A stretch of 28,157 nucleotides of DNA from an uncultured Lachnospiraceae bacterium. GTDB lineage: Bacteria > Bacillota > Clostridia > Lachnospirales > Lachnospiraceae. The notes beneath the pieces were generated by a model. The model saw only the letters and a program-made list of their open reading frames with translations, was not told the origin of the DNA and did no database searches. Shown piece by piece: positions 16,034 to 24,067 of this stretch. Where the stretch lies: assembly GCA_937891165.1 (NCBI GenBank), contig CALAEX010000121.1:1-28157 (forward strand). The letters run 5' to 3'. Numbering within the stretch: position 1 is the stretch's first letter; each line of letters begins with the position of its first letter. The translations under genes were made by a program, and so were the position numbers.

Positions 16034-16074
16034 AAAAATAGACCTGCAAACAAGAAAGTATGCAGGTCTATTTT
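16034..16074. terminator. Bidirectional terminator at the element-chromosome border
   Basis: AAAATAGACCTGCA (16034-16047) and TGCAGGTCTATTTT (16061-16074) form a 14-pair perfect stem with A- and T-runs at its edges. It insulates the integrase gene from the chromosomal gene that follows. Confidence 0.85.
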
Positions 16075-16085
16075 CATTATATAGT

Positions 16086-16114
16086 TTGAAAAGTTCAAAA
16101 TAAAGTGCTATAAT
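16086..16114 (+). promoter_or_regulatory. SigA-type promoter of the RNxxAH protein gene
   Basis: TTGAAA, a 17-base spacer and TATAAT, 35 bases before the start codon. Confidence 0.8.
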
Positions 16115-16148
16115 TTTAATACAATAAAGTTGTTTGAGGGAAATAAAT

Positions 16149-16637
16149 ATGGGATTTCTTGAAGAATATAAACGTTTAGAAAAACTTTGTGGTGAAGTAA
16201 TGAGCGATAACCGTAGGGTTTCTGCCTACATTGAAGAAATGTTGAATACGCCCAAAGGGTCGTATCTCGTTAAAAATTGGGATGATGATTTAAAACAACT
16301 GAAACATTATCGCTGGGTTAGAAATCAAATTGCACACGACCCCAATTGTTCTGAGGAAAATATGTGTAATTTTGCAGATGTAAAATGGATTGCTGATTTT
16401 CATTCTCGAATTATGAATCAAACAGACCCACTTGCGTTGTATCGAAAGGCAACTCAACCTCATTCTGTATCTATACCAAAGAAAAATATCAAACAAATTT
16501 ATCAAGAACAACCACAGTACAATTATAATAACAAAAGAGCAAAACAAAAAAAATGGGGTTGTGGAACGTTTTTGTTGATTTCCTTTATGATTGTAGTTGT
16601 GGGTGCAATATGTTTTTTATTGACAGTGTTAAACTAA
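16149..16637 (+). CDS. Membrane-anchored protein with an RNxxAH (HEPN-like) motif
   Basis: A 162-residue protein that I cannot name. The start is ATG 16149, preceded by GAGGG; the TTG fifteen bases earlier is part of that site. Residues 1-95 are helical and include HYRWVRNQIAHD (about 54-65). The RN-x-x-AH pattern matches the Rx4H signature of HEPN domains, which may be RNases or only structural. A basic, Gln/Asn-rich linker (about 105-137) follows. A single transmembrane helix at the C-terminus (about 140-160, LLISFMIVVVGAICFLLTVL) would hold the helical domain in the cytoplasm. It has its own promoter. It lies just outside the mobile element and no toxin-antitoxin partner is adjacent, so a housekeeping or stress role is as likely as defence. 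Confidence 0.7.
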   Translation: MGFLEEYKRLEKLCGEVMSDNRRVSAYIEEMLNTPKGSYLVKNWDDDLKQLKHYRWVRNQIAHDPNCSEENMCNFADVKWIADFHSRIMNQTDPLALYRKATQPHSVSIPKKNIKQIYQEQPQYNYNNKRAKQKKWGCGTFLLISFMIVVVGAICFLLTVLN

Positions 16638-16669
16638 TTTTATATACAAAATGTTAATTAGTAATTTTA

Positions 16670-16698
16670 TTGACAAATTTCCTTTATAAAGTTAAAAT
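16670..16698 (+). promoter_or_regulatory. SigA-type promoter of the AIM24-family gene
   Basis: TTGACA, a 17-base spacer and TAAAAT, close to consensus, 30 bases before the start codon. Confidence 0.85.
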
Positions 16699-16727
16699 AA
16701 AATTATAAAGAATAGGGAGGGATTCTA

Positions 16728-17453
16728 ATGTTAAATTATGATATTTTAGGTGGGCATTTGCCTGTTGTAATCTGTTACCCTGAGCCGGGGCAGACACTTT
16801 GCACAGAAAGTGGTGCAATGAGTTGGATGAGCCCTAATATGCACATGGAAACAAATTCAGGTGGTGGCGTTAAAAAAGCTCTTGGTCGTCTTTTCTCTGG
16901 GGACTCAATTTTTATGAACGAATATACACCACAAGGTGGTACAGGTATGATTGCGTTTGCATCAAGCTTTCCAGGTTCCATTATTCCTTATGAGGTAACT
17001 CCTGGTAACGGAATTATTGTGCAGAAAAGGGGTTTTCTCGCAATGGAGAAAGGTCTTGATTTGTCTGTGCACTTCCACAAAAAACTTGGCCGAGGTTTCT
17101 TTGGTGGCGAAGGCTTCATTATGCAAAAAATCTCTGGTAATGGCTTAGTGTTCCTTGAAATTGACGGTCATTGTGTTGAGTACACTTTAGGTGTAGGCGA
17201 AAGTATTATTGTTGATACAGGTTACCTTGCTGCTATGAGTGAAACTTGCACAATGGATATTCAGCAAATTAAAGGTGCAAAGAATATCTTCCTTGGAGGC
17301 GAAGGCTTGTTCCATACAAGAGTTACAGGTCCTGGTAAGGTCTATATTCAATCAATGCCAATTGCACAGATTGCTCAACAGCTTATTCCATATATGCCAA
17401 CTGCTACAAATGGTAGTGATGGTGGAATCAATATTAAACTTGGTGGAAATTAA
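16728..17453 (+). CDS. AIM24 / TIGR00266-family protein
   Basis: A 241-residue protein of the AIM24 family, a beta-rich fold of repeated GxGxxF elements (GMIAFASSFPGSIIPYEV, FFGGEGFIMQKISGNGLVFLE, IFLGGEGLFHTRVTGPGKVYIQS). It starts with the usual features of the family: an acid- and Gly-rich stretch, then SGAMSWMSPNMHMET. The Gly-rich C-terminus is typical as well. There is no signal peptide and no enzyme motif. The role of bacterial members is poorly known. The mitochondrial namesake affects inner-membrane organisation, which says little here. GGGAGG precedes the ATG. The gene stands alone between its own promoter and a terminator. Confidence 0.88.
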   Translation: MLNYDILGGHLPVVICYPEPGQTLCTESGAMSWMSPNMHMETNSGGGVKKALGRLFSGDSIFMNEYTPQGGTGMIAFASSFPGSIIPYEVTPGNGIIVQKRGFLAMEKGLDLSVHFHKKLGRGFFGGEGFIMQKISGNGLVFLEIDGHCVEYTLGVGESIIVDTGYLAAMSETCTMDIQQIKGAKNIFLGGEGLFHTRVTGPGKVYIQSMPIAQIAQQLIPYMPTATNGSDGGINIKLGGN

Positions 17454-17463
17454 TACATATTAT

Positions 17464-17494
17464 ATGCCCTTGCAAATGCAGGGGCATTATTTTT
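17464..17494 (+). terminator. Terminator of the AIM24-family gene
   Basis: ATGCCCTTGCA and TGCAGGGGCAT form an 11-pair stem with one wobble pair, followed by TATTTTT, ten bases after the stop codon. Confidence 0.85.
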
Positions 17495-17503
17495 ACAATT
17501 TAA

Positions 17504-17532
17504 TTGAAACTTTGCAAAAAGAGTGGTACAAT
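17504..17532 (+). promoter_or_regulatory. Promoter of nadE
   Basis: TTGAAA (17504-17509), a 17-base spacer and TACAAT (17527-17532). The position shows that the longer nadE frame from 17504 is not the real start. Confidence 0.8.
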
Positions 17533-17554
17533 ACTAATATCGGAGTGTGATATT

Positions 17555-18292
17555 ATGTATCAGTTTGATGCACTAAAAGTTAAAAATGAATGTGTTGAGT
17601 GGATTCGCGACTTTTTCGAGCAAAACGGAAAAGATTGTAACGCAGTTGTTGGCATTTCAGGTGGTAAAGATTCATCAATTGTGGCAGCCCTTTGCGTTGA
17701 GGCTTTAGGCAAAGACCGTGTAATCGGTGTGCTTATGCCTTGTGGCGAACAGCACGATATTGATTGTGCAAAGCAACTTGTTGAACATCTCGGCATTAAA
17801 AATTATACAGTAAATATTAAAGATACAGTTGATGGTCTTATGAACAATCTTCCTGCAGATTTAGAAATCACACCACAAACTGTGCAGAATATTCCGCCAA
17901 GAGTACGAATGACAACTCTTTATGCTGTTAGCCAGTCTGTGAATGGCAGAGTTGCTAATACTTGTAATCTATCAGAAGATTGGGTTGGCTATTCTACTCG
18001 TTATGGCGACTCGGTAGGGGATTTCAGCCCTTGCTCATTCCTTACAGTAGCCGAAATGAAACAAATAGGTCATCTTTTAGGACTTCCACATAACCTTGTT
18101 GAAAAAACACCAATTGACGGCCTTTGCGGAAAAACTGATGAAGATAATTTAGGCTTCACTTATGCCGAACTTGATAAATATATCAGAACAGGCGAAATCG
18201 ACGACAAAGAAAAGAAAGATTTGATTGATAGAAAGCATAAAATGAACTTGTTTAAACTCCAGCTTATGCCGTCATTCAAACCTGAAATATAA
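17555..18292 (+). CDS. nadE: NH3-dependent NAD+ synthetase
   Basis: A 245-residue cytoplasmic enzyme that amidates nicotinic acid adenine dinucleotide to NAD+ with ATP and ammonia. The PP-loop SGGKDSS is at 35-41. Further family signatures are TCNLSEDWVGYSTRYGDSVGDFSP (from about 130) and KTPIDGLCGKTDEDNLGFTY. There is no glutaminase domain, so free ammonia or a partner supplies nitrogen. The start is ATG 17555 with CGGAG at a good distance; a longer frame would overlap the promoter. The GtrA-family genes follow after 13 bases and are probably co-transcribed. It links with nadA further right, although nadB and nadC are not in the window. Confidence 0.95.
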   Translation: MYQFDALKVKNECVEWIRDFFEQNGKDCNAVVGISGGKDSSIVAALCVEALGKDRVIGVLMPCGEQHDIDCAKQLVEHLGIKNYTVNIKDTVDGLMNNLPADLEITPQTVQNIPPRVRMTTLYAVSQSVNGRVANTCNLSEDWVGYSTRYGDSVGDFSPCSFLTVAEMKQIGHLLGLPHNLVEKTPIDGLCGKTDEDNLGFTYAELDKYIRTGEIDDKEKKDLIDRKHKMNLFKLQLMPSFKPEI

Positions 18293-18305
18293 TGGGGGAA
18301 TATTT

Positions 18306-18752
18306 ATGTCAAATCAAAAACTTTCAACTAAAGAAACAATAATCCAGATTGCAAAATTCGTGGCATTCTCAATGGGTGCAGGTATCATTCAGATTGTGTC
18401 ATATACAATTATTCACGAACTTACAGATTGCGCACATTGGAAAGCATATCTTCCATCACTTATATTGTCAGTTCTTTATAATTTTACAGTGAATCGTAAA
18501 TTTACATTTAAATCTGCAACTAATGTTCCTGTTGCAATGCTTAAAGTAGCACTTTTCTATTGTGTATTCACACCGGTTTCTCTTTATCTCGGTCAGTTAG
18601 CCGAAAATGCAGGCATTAATAACTACATAGTTGAAGCAGTAACAATGGGTTGTAATCTTGTAACAGAATATTTATATTGCCGATTTGTTGTTTACCGTGG
18701 TTCAATGAACACAAACAATCTTGCAAATAAGGATAAAAAAGATGAAGAATAA
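18306..18752 (+). CDS. GtrA-family membrane protein, first copy
   Basis: A 148-residue protein with four predicted membrane helices, as usual in GtrA (about 14-36, 44-61, 76-95, 105-125). It contains the family signature LYNFTVNRKFTFKS after helix 2. Members are thought to help move or flip lipid-linked sugars across the membrane for glycosylation of surface polymers. No glycosyltransferase gene is next to it. GGGGGAA precedes the ATG. The end overlaps the start of a second GtrA gene by 11 bases. Confidence 0.85.
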   Translation: MSNQKLSTKETIIQIAKFVAFSMGAGIIQIVSYTIIHELTDCAHWKAYLPSLILSVLYNFTVNRKFTFKSATNVPVAMLKVALFYCVFTPVSLYLGQLAENAGINNYIVEAVTMGCNLVTEYLYCRFVVYRGSMNTNNLANKDKKDEE

Positions 18753-19197
18753 TGAAAAATTAAGTTCAAAAGAGAATATTATCCAGGTAGTAAAATTTGT
18801 TGCGTTTTCTTTGGGTTCAGGTGTAATTCAAGCAGTAGTTTTTACAACCCTCAACGAAGTTTTGCATTTTGATTATTGGCAAAGCTACCTCCCTGCAATA
18901 ATCTTGTCAGTGCTTTACGGATTTACAGTAAATCGCAGATACACATTCAAATCTGCAAATAATGTGCCTGTTGCAATGGCAAAATTAGCGTTTTATTATT
19001 GCATTTTTATTCCAACATCTACATATCTTGGGGATTTAGCAGAGGGCGCAGGAGTAAACGAATATATTGTTCTTGTTGTAACAATGCTTTCAAATGTTAC
19101 AACAGCGTTCCTTGTAAATCGTTTCTGGATTTATAAGGATTCAATGAATACCAACAAACTCGCAAAAAAAGAAAAATCAAAAGCAGAAACAAAATAA
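18742..19197 (+). CDS. GtrA-family membrane protein, second copy
   Basis: A 151-residue GtrA protein, clearly a tandem duplicate of the one before. Matching blocks include IIQVVKFVAFSLGSGVIQ, LPAIILSVLYGFTVNRRYTF, NVPVAMAKLAFYY and the tail SMNTNKLAKK. Start ATG 18742 lies inside the first gene's end, with AAGGA before it; the frame open from 18721 has no ribosome binding site. The two proteins differ most in the membrane helices and the loop residues. Close overlap suggests that both are made in equal amount and may form a heterodimer, as in paired small multidrug transporters. This is an inference. A terminator made of an interspersed repeat follows. Confidence 0.85.
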   Translation: MKNNEKLSSKENIIQVVKFVAFSLGSGVIQAVVFTTLNEVLHFDYWQSYLPAIILSVLYGFTVNRRYTFKSANNVPVAMAKLAFYYCIFIPTSTYLGDLAEGAGVNEYIVLVVTMLSNVTTAFLVNRFWIYKDSMNTNKLAKKEKSKAETK

Positions 19198-19207
19198 CAA
19201 AATGTAG

Positions 19208-19235
19208 GGGCGATTATCAAATCGCCCGTATTTTT
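19208..19235 (+). terminator. Terminator built from a GGGCGATT repeat
   Basis: GGGCGATT and AATCGCCC form an 8-pair stem with a four-base loop and a T-run. The preceding GTAGG and the stem are shared with the hairpin at 28106-28137, so this is a member of an interspersed repeat family that can serve as a terminator. Confidence 0.75.
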
Positions 19236-19256
19236 ATAACTTTTTTCAAAAAACTC

Positions 19257-19287
19257 TTGACTTTTACCTAAGGTAAAAATGTAAAAT
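19257..19287 (+). promoter_or_regulatory. MerR-type promoter and operator (autoregulation)
   Basis: TTGACT and TAAAAT are 19 bases apart, the overlong spacer typical of promoters activated by MerR proteins. The spacer holds TTTTACC-TAA-GGTAAAA (19262-19278), a palindrome of the MerR operator type. Confidence 0.8.
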
Positions 19288-19311
19288 CGTCATTGTAAAG
19301 GAGGATTTACT

Positions 19312-20535
19312 ATGAAAATCAAGCAAGTTATGGCTAAAACCGGTCTTACTGACCGTGCAATACGCCTTTATATTGAAAACGAACTAGTAAAACCTGAATG
19401 TGACGAAAATTTCAATGGCAGAAAAAGTATAGAGTTTTCTGAAACTGATGTTGAAAATCTTAAAAATATCGCCTTACTTCGTAAAGCCGATTTCTCAATT
19501 CAAGAAATCAAAGATTTACAAATGGGTGGCGAAACAGCACAAAATACAATAAAAGAATACATAAACAGAACAAACGAGAAAATTCAGTTTAATAGTGAAA
19601 TAATAGAAAAAATCGGTGCTCTTGCAGATGAAGAAAATATCACAATCGAAATTATCTGCGAAAAACTTTCAAGTAATTTAGCAAACGAAAAAGTCCCAGC
19701 GGAAGATATGGAACCTACTACAAAAGAAAAGCTTGTAAGAGCAATTTTTATGATAATATCAATTATAGGTATGGCACTGTCTTTGCTGTTCACAATTTCC
19801 ATTATTATTTATTATCATAACGAGTTCCGTTATCCAATATTTTATGACGATTTCTTTGATGCGTGGAAAGCAATTCCAGCAAGATTACTTTTTGTAATAC
19901 AGTTTGTCATTTGCGTTATTTTATTTATACTTGCTAAAAAGACTAGAGAAATAAGAAAAATAAAGCCTAAAAAGGTACTAGCAACTATAATGGTTGTGTT
20001 GTGGGCTATTTCGTGGTTTTTCTTTCCAATGAAACTATTAATTACTTGGTTTGCTCCACCAATATATTCACAGACAACTAACCCCACCAATTACCTACGA
20101 TTAGATGAGCATTTTTACCAATATTACGCAACCGATTGGCTTAATGATATTTATATAGTTTTTCCTGTGACAATTCCTTATTCTGCAGTAACGGGAGTTG
20201 AACCACCGTATTTTGATGCAGAAGGATTTCCTGAAACAACAAAATATTATTATAAATATGAAACAACAGTAGAAACAAAATTTGATTTATTTGCTGAGTG
20301 GAAATTATCGGAAGAAGAATATATAGCAGAAAAAGAAAGAATTTTAGAAAAACAAGAAATAAAGTTTATTACTCAAAAAGGTGATTGGCAATGTGTGTAT
20401 TTTTCCGATACTAAATTTGAAGATGAGTATGTGCTATTTTTCGCATATAATGATTTAACGCAAACAGTTCGTTATGTTGCTATGAGTGATGTTGAGAGAT
20501 TGTTAGTTCCGTATTATACAACTCAACAATGGTAA
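19312..20535 (+). CDS. Membrane-anchored MerR-family regulator
   Basis: A 407-residue protein. Residues 1-70 are a MerR winged helix (KIKQVMAKTGLTDRAIRLYIENELV; wing FNGRKSIEFSETDVE). A helical dimerisation segment follows to about 115. Then come three hydrophobic helices (about 143-167, 190-208 and 221-248) and a C-terminal domain of about 155 residues rich in aromatic and acidic residues (EWKLSEEEYIAEKERIL; FITQKGDWQCVYFSD). With three helices this last domain would be outside the cell. It has no known ligand motif that I can see. The operator palindrome before the gene implies autoregulation. The only other candidate target is not visible, since a terminator ends the unit right after the gene. 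AGGAGG precedes the ATG. Confidence 0.85.
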   Translation: MKIKQVMAKTGLTDRAIRLYIENELVKPECDENFNGRKSIEFSETDVENLKNIALLRKADFSIQEIKDLQMGGETAQNTIKEYINRTNEKIQFNSEIIEKIGALADEENITIEIICEKLSSNLANEKVPAEDMEPTTKEKLVRAIFMIISIIGMALSLLFTISIIIYYHNEFRYPIFYDDFFDAWKAIPARLLFVIQFVICVILFILAKKTREIRKIKPKKVLATIMVVLWAISWFFFPMKLLITWFAPPIYSQTTNPTNYLRLDEHFYQYYATDWLNDIYIVFPVTIPYSAVTGVEPPYFDAEGFPETTKYYYKYETTVETKFDLFAEWKLSEEEYIAEKERILEKQEIKFITQKGDWQCVYFSDTKFEDEYVLFFAYNDLTQTVRYVAMSDVERLLVPYYTTQQW

Positions 20536-20537
20536 CC

Positions 20538-20566
20538 AAGCGTGGTCTTTGACCACGCTTTTTCTT
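20538..20566 (+). terminator. Terminator of the MerR-family gene
   Basis: AAGCGTGGTC, a TTT loop and GACCACGCTT form a perfect 10-pair stem, then TTTCTTT. It begins two bases after the stop codon. Confidence 0.92.
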
Positions 20567-20606
20567 TGCAAAATATAATTCCCACCAAATTTATATGAAT
20601 TAACTC

Positions 20607-20635
20607 TTGAATTCCTAGTAATTTTGTAGTATATT
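20607..20635 (+). promoter_or_regulatory. Promoter of the Rrf2-metH unit with a possible IscR-type operator
   Basis: TTGAAT, a 17-base spacer and TATATT. The stretch TAGTATATTAT over the -10 box is close to TAGTATGATAT over the -10 box of the desulfurase promoter, a candidate shared binding site for the Rrf2 protein. Confidence 0.65.
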
Positions 20636-20678
20636 ATCTTCGTAACGAAAAACAATACTCTAAAAGGGTGTAGATATT

Positions 20679-21113
20679 ATGAAAATCTCAACAAAAGGCA
20701 GATATGCACTTCGTCTTATGACAGACCTTGCAATCCATAAAGAAGACGGCTATATCTCAATAAAATCTATTGCAACAAGACAGAACATAAGCGAAAAATA
20801 TCTTGAACAGATTATCAAAATGCTTTCAAAAGAAAATCTAGTTGAAAGTACTCGTGGTGCACAGGGTGGCTATAAACTTACTCGCGAGCCAATCGAATAC
20901 ACAGTAGGAGAAATTTTAAGAGTAACCGAGGGTAGTCTTGCCCCTGTTGCTTGCCTTGAAACTGACGACAATCCTTGCGAAAACTGTATGGACTGTGTAA
21001 CTCTTGAAATCTGGCAATGTGTACTTGATGCAGTTAATAAAGTTGTTGACTCAATCACACTTCAATACTTGGTTGACAAACAGAAAGAAAAAGGTAACTG
21101 CGGATGCTGTTAA
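20679..21113 (+). CDS. Rrf2/IscR-type Fe-S sensing repressor
   Basis: A 144-residue transcription regulator. The winged helix-turn-helix covers 1-80 (MKISTKGRYALRLMTDLA, ISEKYLEQIIKML, STRGAQGGYKL). The loop carries Cys92, Cys100, Cys103 and Cys106 (CLETDDNPCENCMDC), the place where IscR binds its [2Fe-2S] cluster with three Cys. The C-terminus has a further CGCC. In this family cluster status decides repression of iron-sulfur assembly genes. The desulfurase and scaffold genes lie 3 kb downstream, and a sequence over its own -10 recurs at the desulfurase promoter. It is the first gene of a unit with the two methionine synthase genes and overlaps the next by 10 bases. An IscR-like role is likely; CymR-like control of sulfur genes is the alternative. 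Confidence 0.88.
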   Translation: MKISTKGRYALRLMTDLAIHKEDGYISIKSIATRQNISEKYLEQIIKMLSKENLVESTRGAQGGYKLTREPIEYTVGEILRVTEGSLAPVACLETDDNPCENCMDCVTLEIWQCVLDAVNKVVDSITLQYLVDKQKEKGNCGCC

Positions 21114-21679
21114 AATACGATTTGCACGAAACTGCAAGATATATGGGCTACAAGCACGGTGCAAAGCCAAACGAAGCAATTTGTGAACTTTGCGAAGACG
21201 CATACAATGAACTTTGCAAAGTGATTACGCCAAAATATATTTATAAAGAGTATGAATTCACAAGAACAAATGACGGAATAATTATTGACGGAATAGAATT
21301 CAAAAGTGCAAAACTTTTGAGCCACTTAAAAGATTCAAATACGATTATTCTTTTTGGTGCAACTATCGGTGTTGGTGCTGATACTCTTGTTCGCAAATAT
21401 TCTGTAACCGATGCTGCAATGACCAGTATTGTTCATTGTGTTGGTGCATCAATGGTTGAAAACCTTTGTGATATTGTTTGCGAAGAACTAAAAAATACAA
21501 TAAATGGGGAGCATAGACCTCGTTTTAGCCCAGGTTATGGCGGACTTGATATTTCTTCTCAAGCAGATTTCTTTAAACTATTACCAATGACAAAACAAAT
21601 GGGAGTAACATTATCAGAAAACTTCTTAATGACTCCCACAAAAACAGTTACTGCCTTTATAGGAGTAACAAAGGAATGA
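21104..21679 (+). CDS. Stand-alone methionine synthase activation domain protein
   Basis: A 191-residue protein equal to the SAM-binding reactivation domain that is fused to the end of MetH in E. coli. The signature is RPRFSPGYGGLDISSQ, then KQMGVTLSENFLMTPTKTVTAFIG, the S-adenosylmethionine-binding core. It repairs MetH when cob(II)alamin forms, using SAM and an electron donor. The MetH enzyme eight bases downstream lacks this domain, so the pair works as a split enzyme. The start ATG overlaps the end of the Rrf2 gene, which implies coupled translation. Confidence 0.9.
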   Translation: MLLKYDLHETARYMGYKHGAKPNEAICELCEDAYNELCKVITPKYIYKEYEFTRTNDGIIIDGIEFKSAKLLSHLKDSNTIILFGATIGVGADTLVRKYSVTDAAMTSIVHCVGASMVENLCDIVCEELKNTINGEHRPRFSPGYGGLDISSQADFFKLLPMTKQMGVTLSENFLMTPTKTVTAFIGVTKE

Positions 21680-21686
21680 AAAAACT

Positions 21687-24044
21687 ATGAAATTTAAGGA
21701 ACTTTTTAACAATTCAATATTGTTTTTTGACGGTGCAATGGGTACCGAACTCCAAAAAAACGGACTTAAAAAAGGCGAGTTACCGGAAAATTTAAATATT
21801 CACTCTCCCGAAATCGTGGCAAGGGTGCATAAATCATATTTAGATGCAGGTTGCAACATAATCTCAACTAACACATTCGGTGCGAATTCACTTAAATTCG
21901 ACAATGTGAATGAGATTATCATAAAAGCCGTTGAAATCGCAAAAAACACAATTAAAGAAAGCGAAAAAGATGCTTTTGTTGCTCTTGATATAGGTCCACT
22001 TGGCAAACTCTTAAAACCTTATGGCGATTTAGAATTCCAGACTGCCTACGACCTTTATAAAGAACAAGTTATAGCAGGCGAAAACGCAGGTGCAGATTTA
22101 ATACTTATTGAAACAATGGGGGATTTGTACGAAATCAAATCAGCAGTCCTTGCTGCAAAAGAAAACACAGATTTGCCTGTGCTTGTGTCAATGATTTTTG
22201 ACGAAAAAGGCATACTTTTAACAGGCGCAGACATTAAAACTGCAGTTATTACTCTTGAGGGCTTGGGTGTTGATGGAATTGGTATGAACTGTGGACTTGG
22301 TCCTGACCAGATGCTTACACTTCTCAAAGAAATGACAAAGTATTCAAGCACACCTATTTTTGTTCAGCCAAATGCAGGGCTCCCTGTAAGTATTAATGGT
22401 GTTACAACCTACAATGTAACTCCACACGAATTTGCAAACAAGCAACTCCAAATCCTTAAAACTGGTGCTTGTGCTTTGGGTGGTTGTTGTGGCACAACTC
22501 CTGAGCATATCAAAGCAATGATTGACCTTTGCAAAAACGAGCAAATCGAGAAAATTAGCAAAAAACATATTACAGCAGTTACATCATACTCAAAAACAGT
22601 AATCTTCCAAGATAAACCAATTATCATTGGCGAAAGAATTAACCCAACAGGCAAAAAAATGCTCAAAGAGGCACTTCGTAACAATGATATGGATTATATT
22701 TACCGTGAGGGCGTAACTCAAGCAGATGCAGGTGCAGATATTCTTGATGTTAATGTGGGACTTCCTGAAATTGACGAGCCTGAAATGATGCAAAATGCCG
22801 TTTTAGGACTTCAAAGTATTCTCAGCACACCATTACAGATTGACACCTCTGACTCCGTCGCTATGGAAAAAGCACTTAGAATCTATAATGGCAAGCCAAT
22901 GGTAAATTCCGTTAACGGTAAAGAAAAAGTTATGGATGAGGTATTCCCACTTGTCAAAAAATACGGTGGAGTACTTGTATGCTTGACTCTTGACGAAAAC
23001 GGAATCCCTGAAACCGTTGAAGGCAGAATTGCAATAGCAAAACGAATTATCAAAAAAGCAGAAGAATATGGAATAGCAAAAGATAATCTTGTGTTCGACC
23101 CGCTTTGTATGACTGTCAGTACAAATAAAGATAATGCAATAATTACTCTTGAATGTATTGAAAAACTTACAAATGATTTGGGTGTAAAAACTGTTCTCGG
23201 AGTATCAAATGTATCGTTTGGTTTGCCAAATCGTGAGCTTCTCAACTCTGCATTTTTCACACTTGCAATGCAAAAAGGATTAAGTGCAGGAATTATAAAT
23301 CCAAAAAGTGACGCTATGATGAATGCATATTATTCATATTGTGCATTACAAGGTTTAGACGAGAATTTTGAGCAGTATATTGCCAACGTTACCGACACAA
23401 AAACAGAAGTTAAAACAACAGATGTTGACCTTAAAACTGCAGTTGTTAAAGGACTGAAAAATCAGGCGAAAGAGCAAACTAAGCTTGAGCTTCAAACAAA
23501 AACTCCAATTGAAATCATTGATGGTATTTTAGTCCCTGCACTCAATGAAGTTGGTAAGGGCTTTGAAGAAAATACAATATTCTTGCCGTCCCTCTTAATG
23601 AGTGCCGAAACTGCAGGCGCAAGCTTTGAAATTATTAAAGAATATATGGTTAACAATGGCGCAAAAACTGAAGAAAAGGGCAGAATACTCATAGCAACCG
23701 TTGAGGGCGATATTCACGATATCGGTAAAAATATTGTCAAAGTATTGCTCGAAAACTACGGATTTTCAGTAATAGATATGGGTAAAGATATAACCCCTGA
23801 AGCAATTGTAGAAAAAGCAGTAAAAGAGGATATCAAGTTAGTAGGTCTTTCTGCTTTAATGACTACAACAGTACCGTCAATGGAGAAAACAATTAGTCTT
23901 CTCAAAGCAAAAAATCCACAAATTGCCGTTATGGTAGGTGGCGCAGTTCTTACCGAAGATTACGCTAAAACAATTGGTGCAGACTTTTATGGTAAAGATG
24001 CTATGGCGTCTGTAAGAATTGCCGAAAAATTCTTTGCAAAATAA
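21687..24044 (+). CDS. metH: Cobalamin-dependent methionine synthase (without activation domain)
   Basis: A 785-residue enzyme that transfers the methyl group of 5-methyltetrahydrofolate to homocysteine by way of cobalamin. Domains in order are the homocysteine-binding barrel (1-285; DGAMGTELQ; zinc ligands Cys in GMNCGLG and CysCys in GGCCGTTPEH), the pterin-binding barrel (about 305-560; GERINPTGKK), the cobalamin cap helices (about 575-645) and the B12-binding Rossmann domain (655-785; GDIHDIGKN with His677 as the lower cobalt ligand). E. coli MetH is about 1220 residues; the difference is the missing activation domain, supplied by the gene before. Its position behind an Rrf2 regulator is unusual and may tie methyl transfer to iron-sulfur or sulfur status. 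No B12 or SAM riboswitch was seen upstream. Confidence 0.95.
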   Translation: MKFKELFNNSILFFDGAMGTELQKNGLKKGELPENLNIHSPEIVARVHKSYLDAGCNIISTNTFGANSLKFDNVNEIIIKAVEIAKNTIKESEKDAFVALDIGPLGKLLKPYGDLEFQTAYDLYKEQVIAGENAGADLILIETMGDLYEIKSAVLAAKENTDLPVLVSMIFDEKGILLTGADIKTAVITLEGLGVDGIGMNCGLGPDQMLTLLKEMTKYSSTPIFVQPNAGLPVSINGVTTYNVTPHEFANKQLQILKTGACALGGCCGTTPEHIKAMIDLCKNEQIEKISKKHITAVTSYSKTVIFQDKPIIIGERINPTGKKMLKEALRNNDMDYIYREGVTQADAGADILDVNVGLPEIDEPEMMQNAVLGLQSILSTPLQIDTSDSVAMEKALRIYNGKPMVNSVNGKEKVMDEVFPLVKKYGGVLVCLTLDENGIPETVEGRIAIAKRIIKKAEEYGIAKDNLVFDPLCMTVSTNKDNAIITLECIEKLTNDLGVKTVLGVSNVSFGLPNRELLNSAFFTLAMQKGLSAGIINPKSDAMMNAYYSYCALQGLDENFEQYIANVTDTKTEVKTTDVDLKTAVVKGLKNQAKEQTKLELQTKTPIEIIDGILVPALNEVGKGFEENTIFLPSLLMSAETAGASFEIIKEYMVNNGAKTEEKGRILIATVEGDIHDIGKNIVKVLLENYGFSVIDMGKDITPEAIVEKAVKEDIKLVGLSALMTTTVPSMEKTISLLKAKNPQIAVMVGGAVLTEDYAKTIGADFYGKDAMASVRIAEKFFAK

Positions 24045-24067
24045 GTCAAATTATGGCTATATTATAA

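Noticed and set aside
20570..20678. SAM or cobalamin riboswitch before the Rrf2-metH unit
   Set aside because: The leader from the predicted promoter to the ATG is only about 40 bases and shows no B12 box or S-box pattern.
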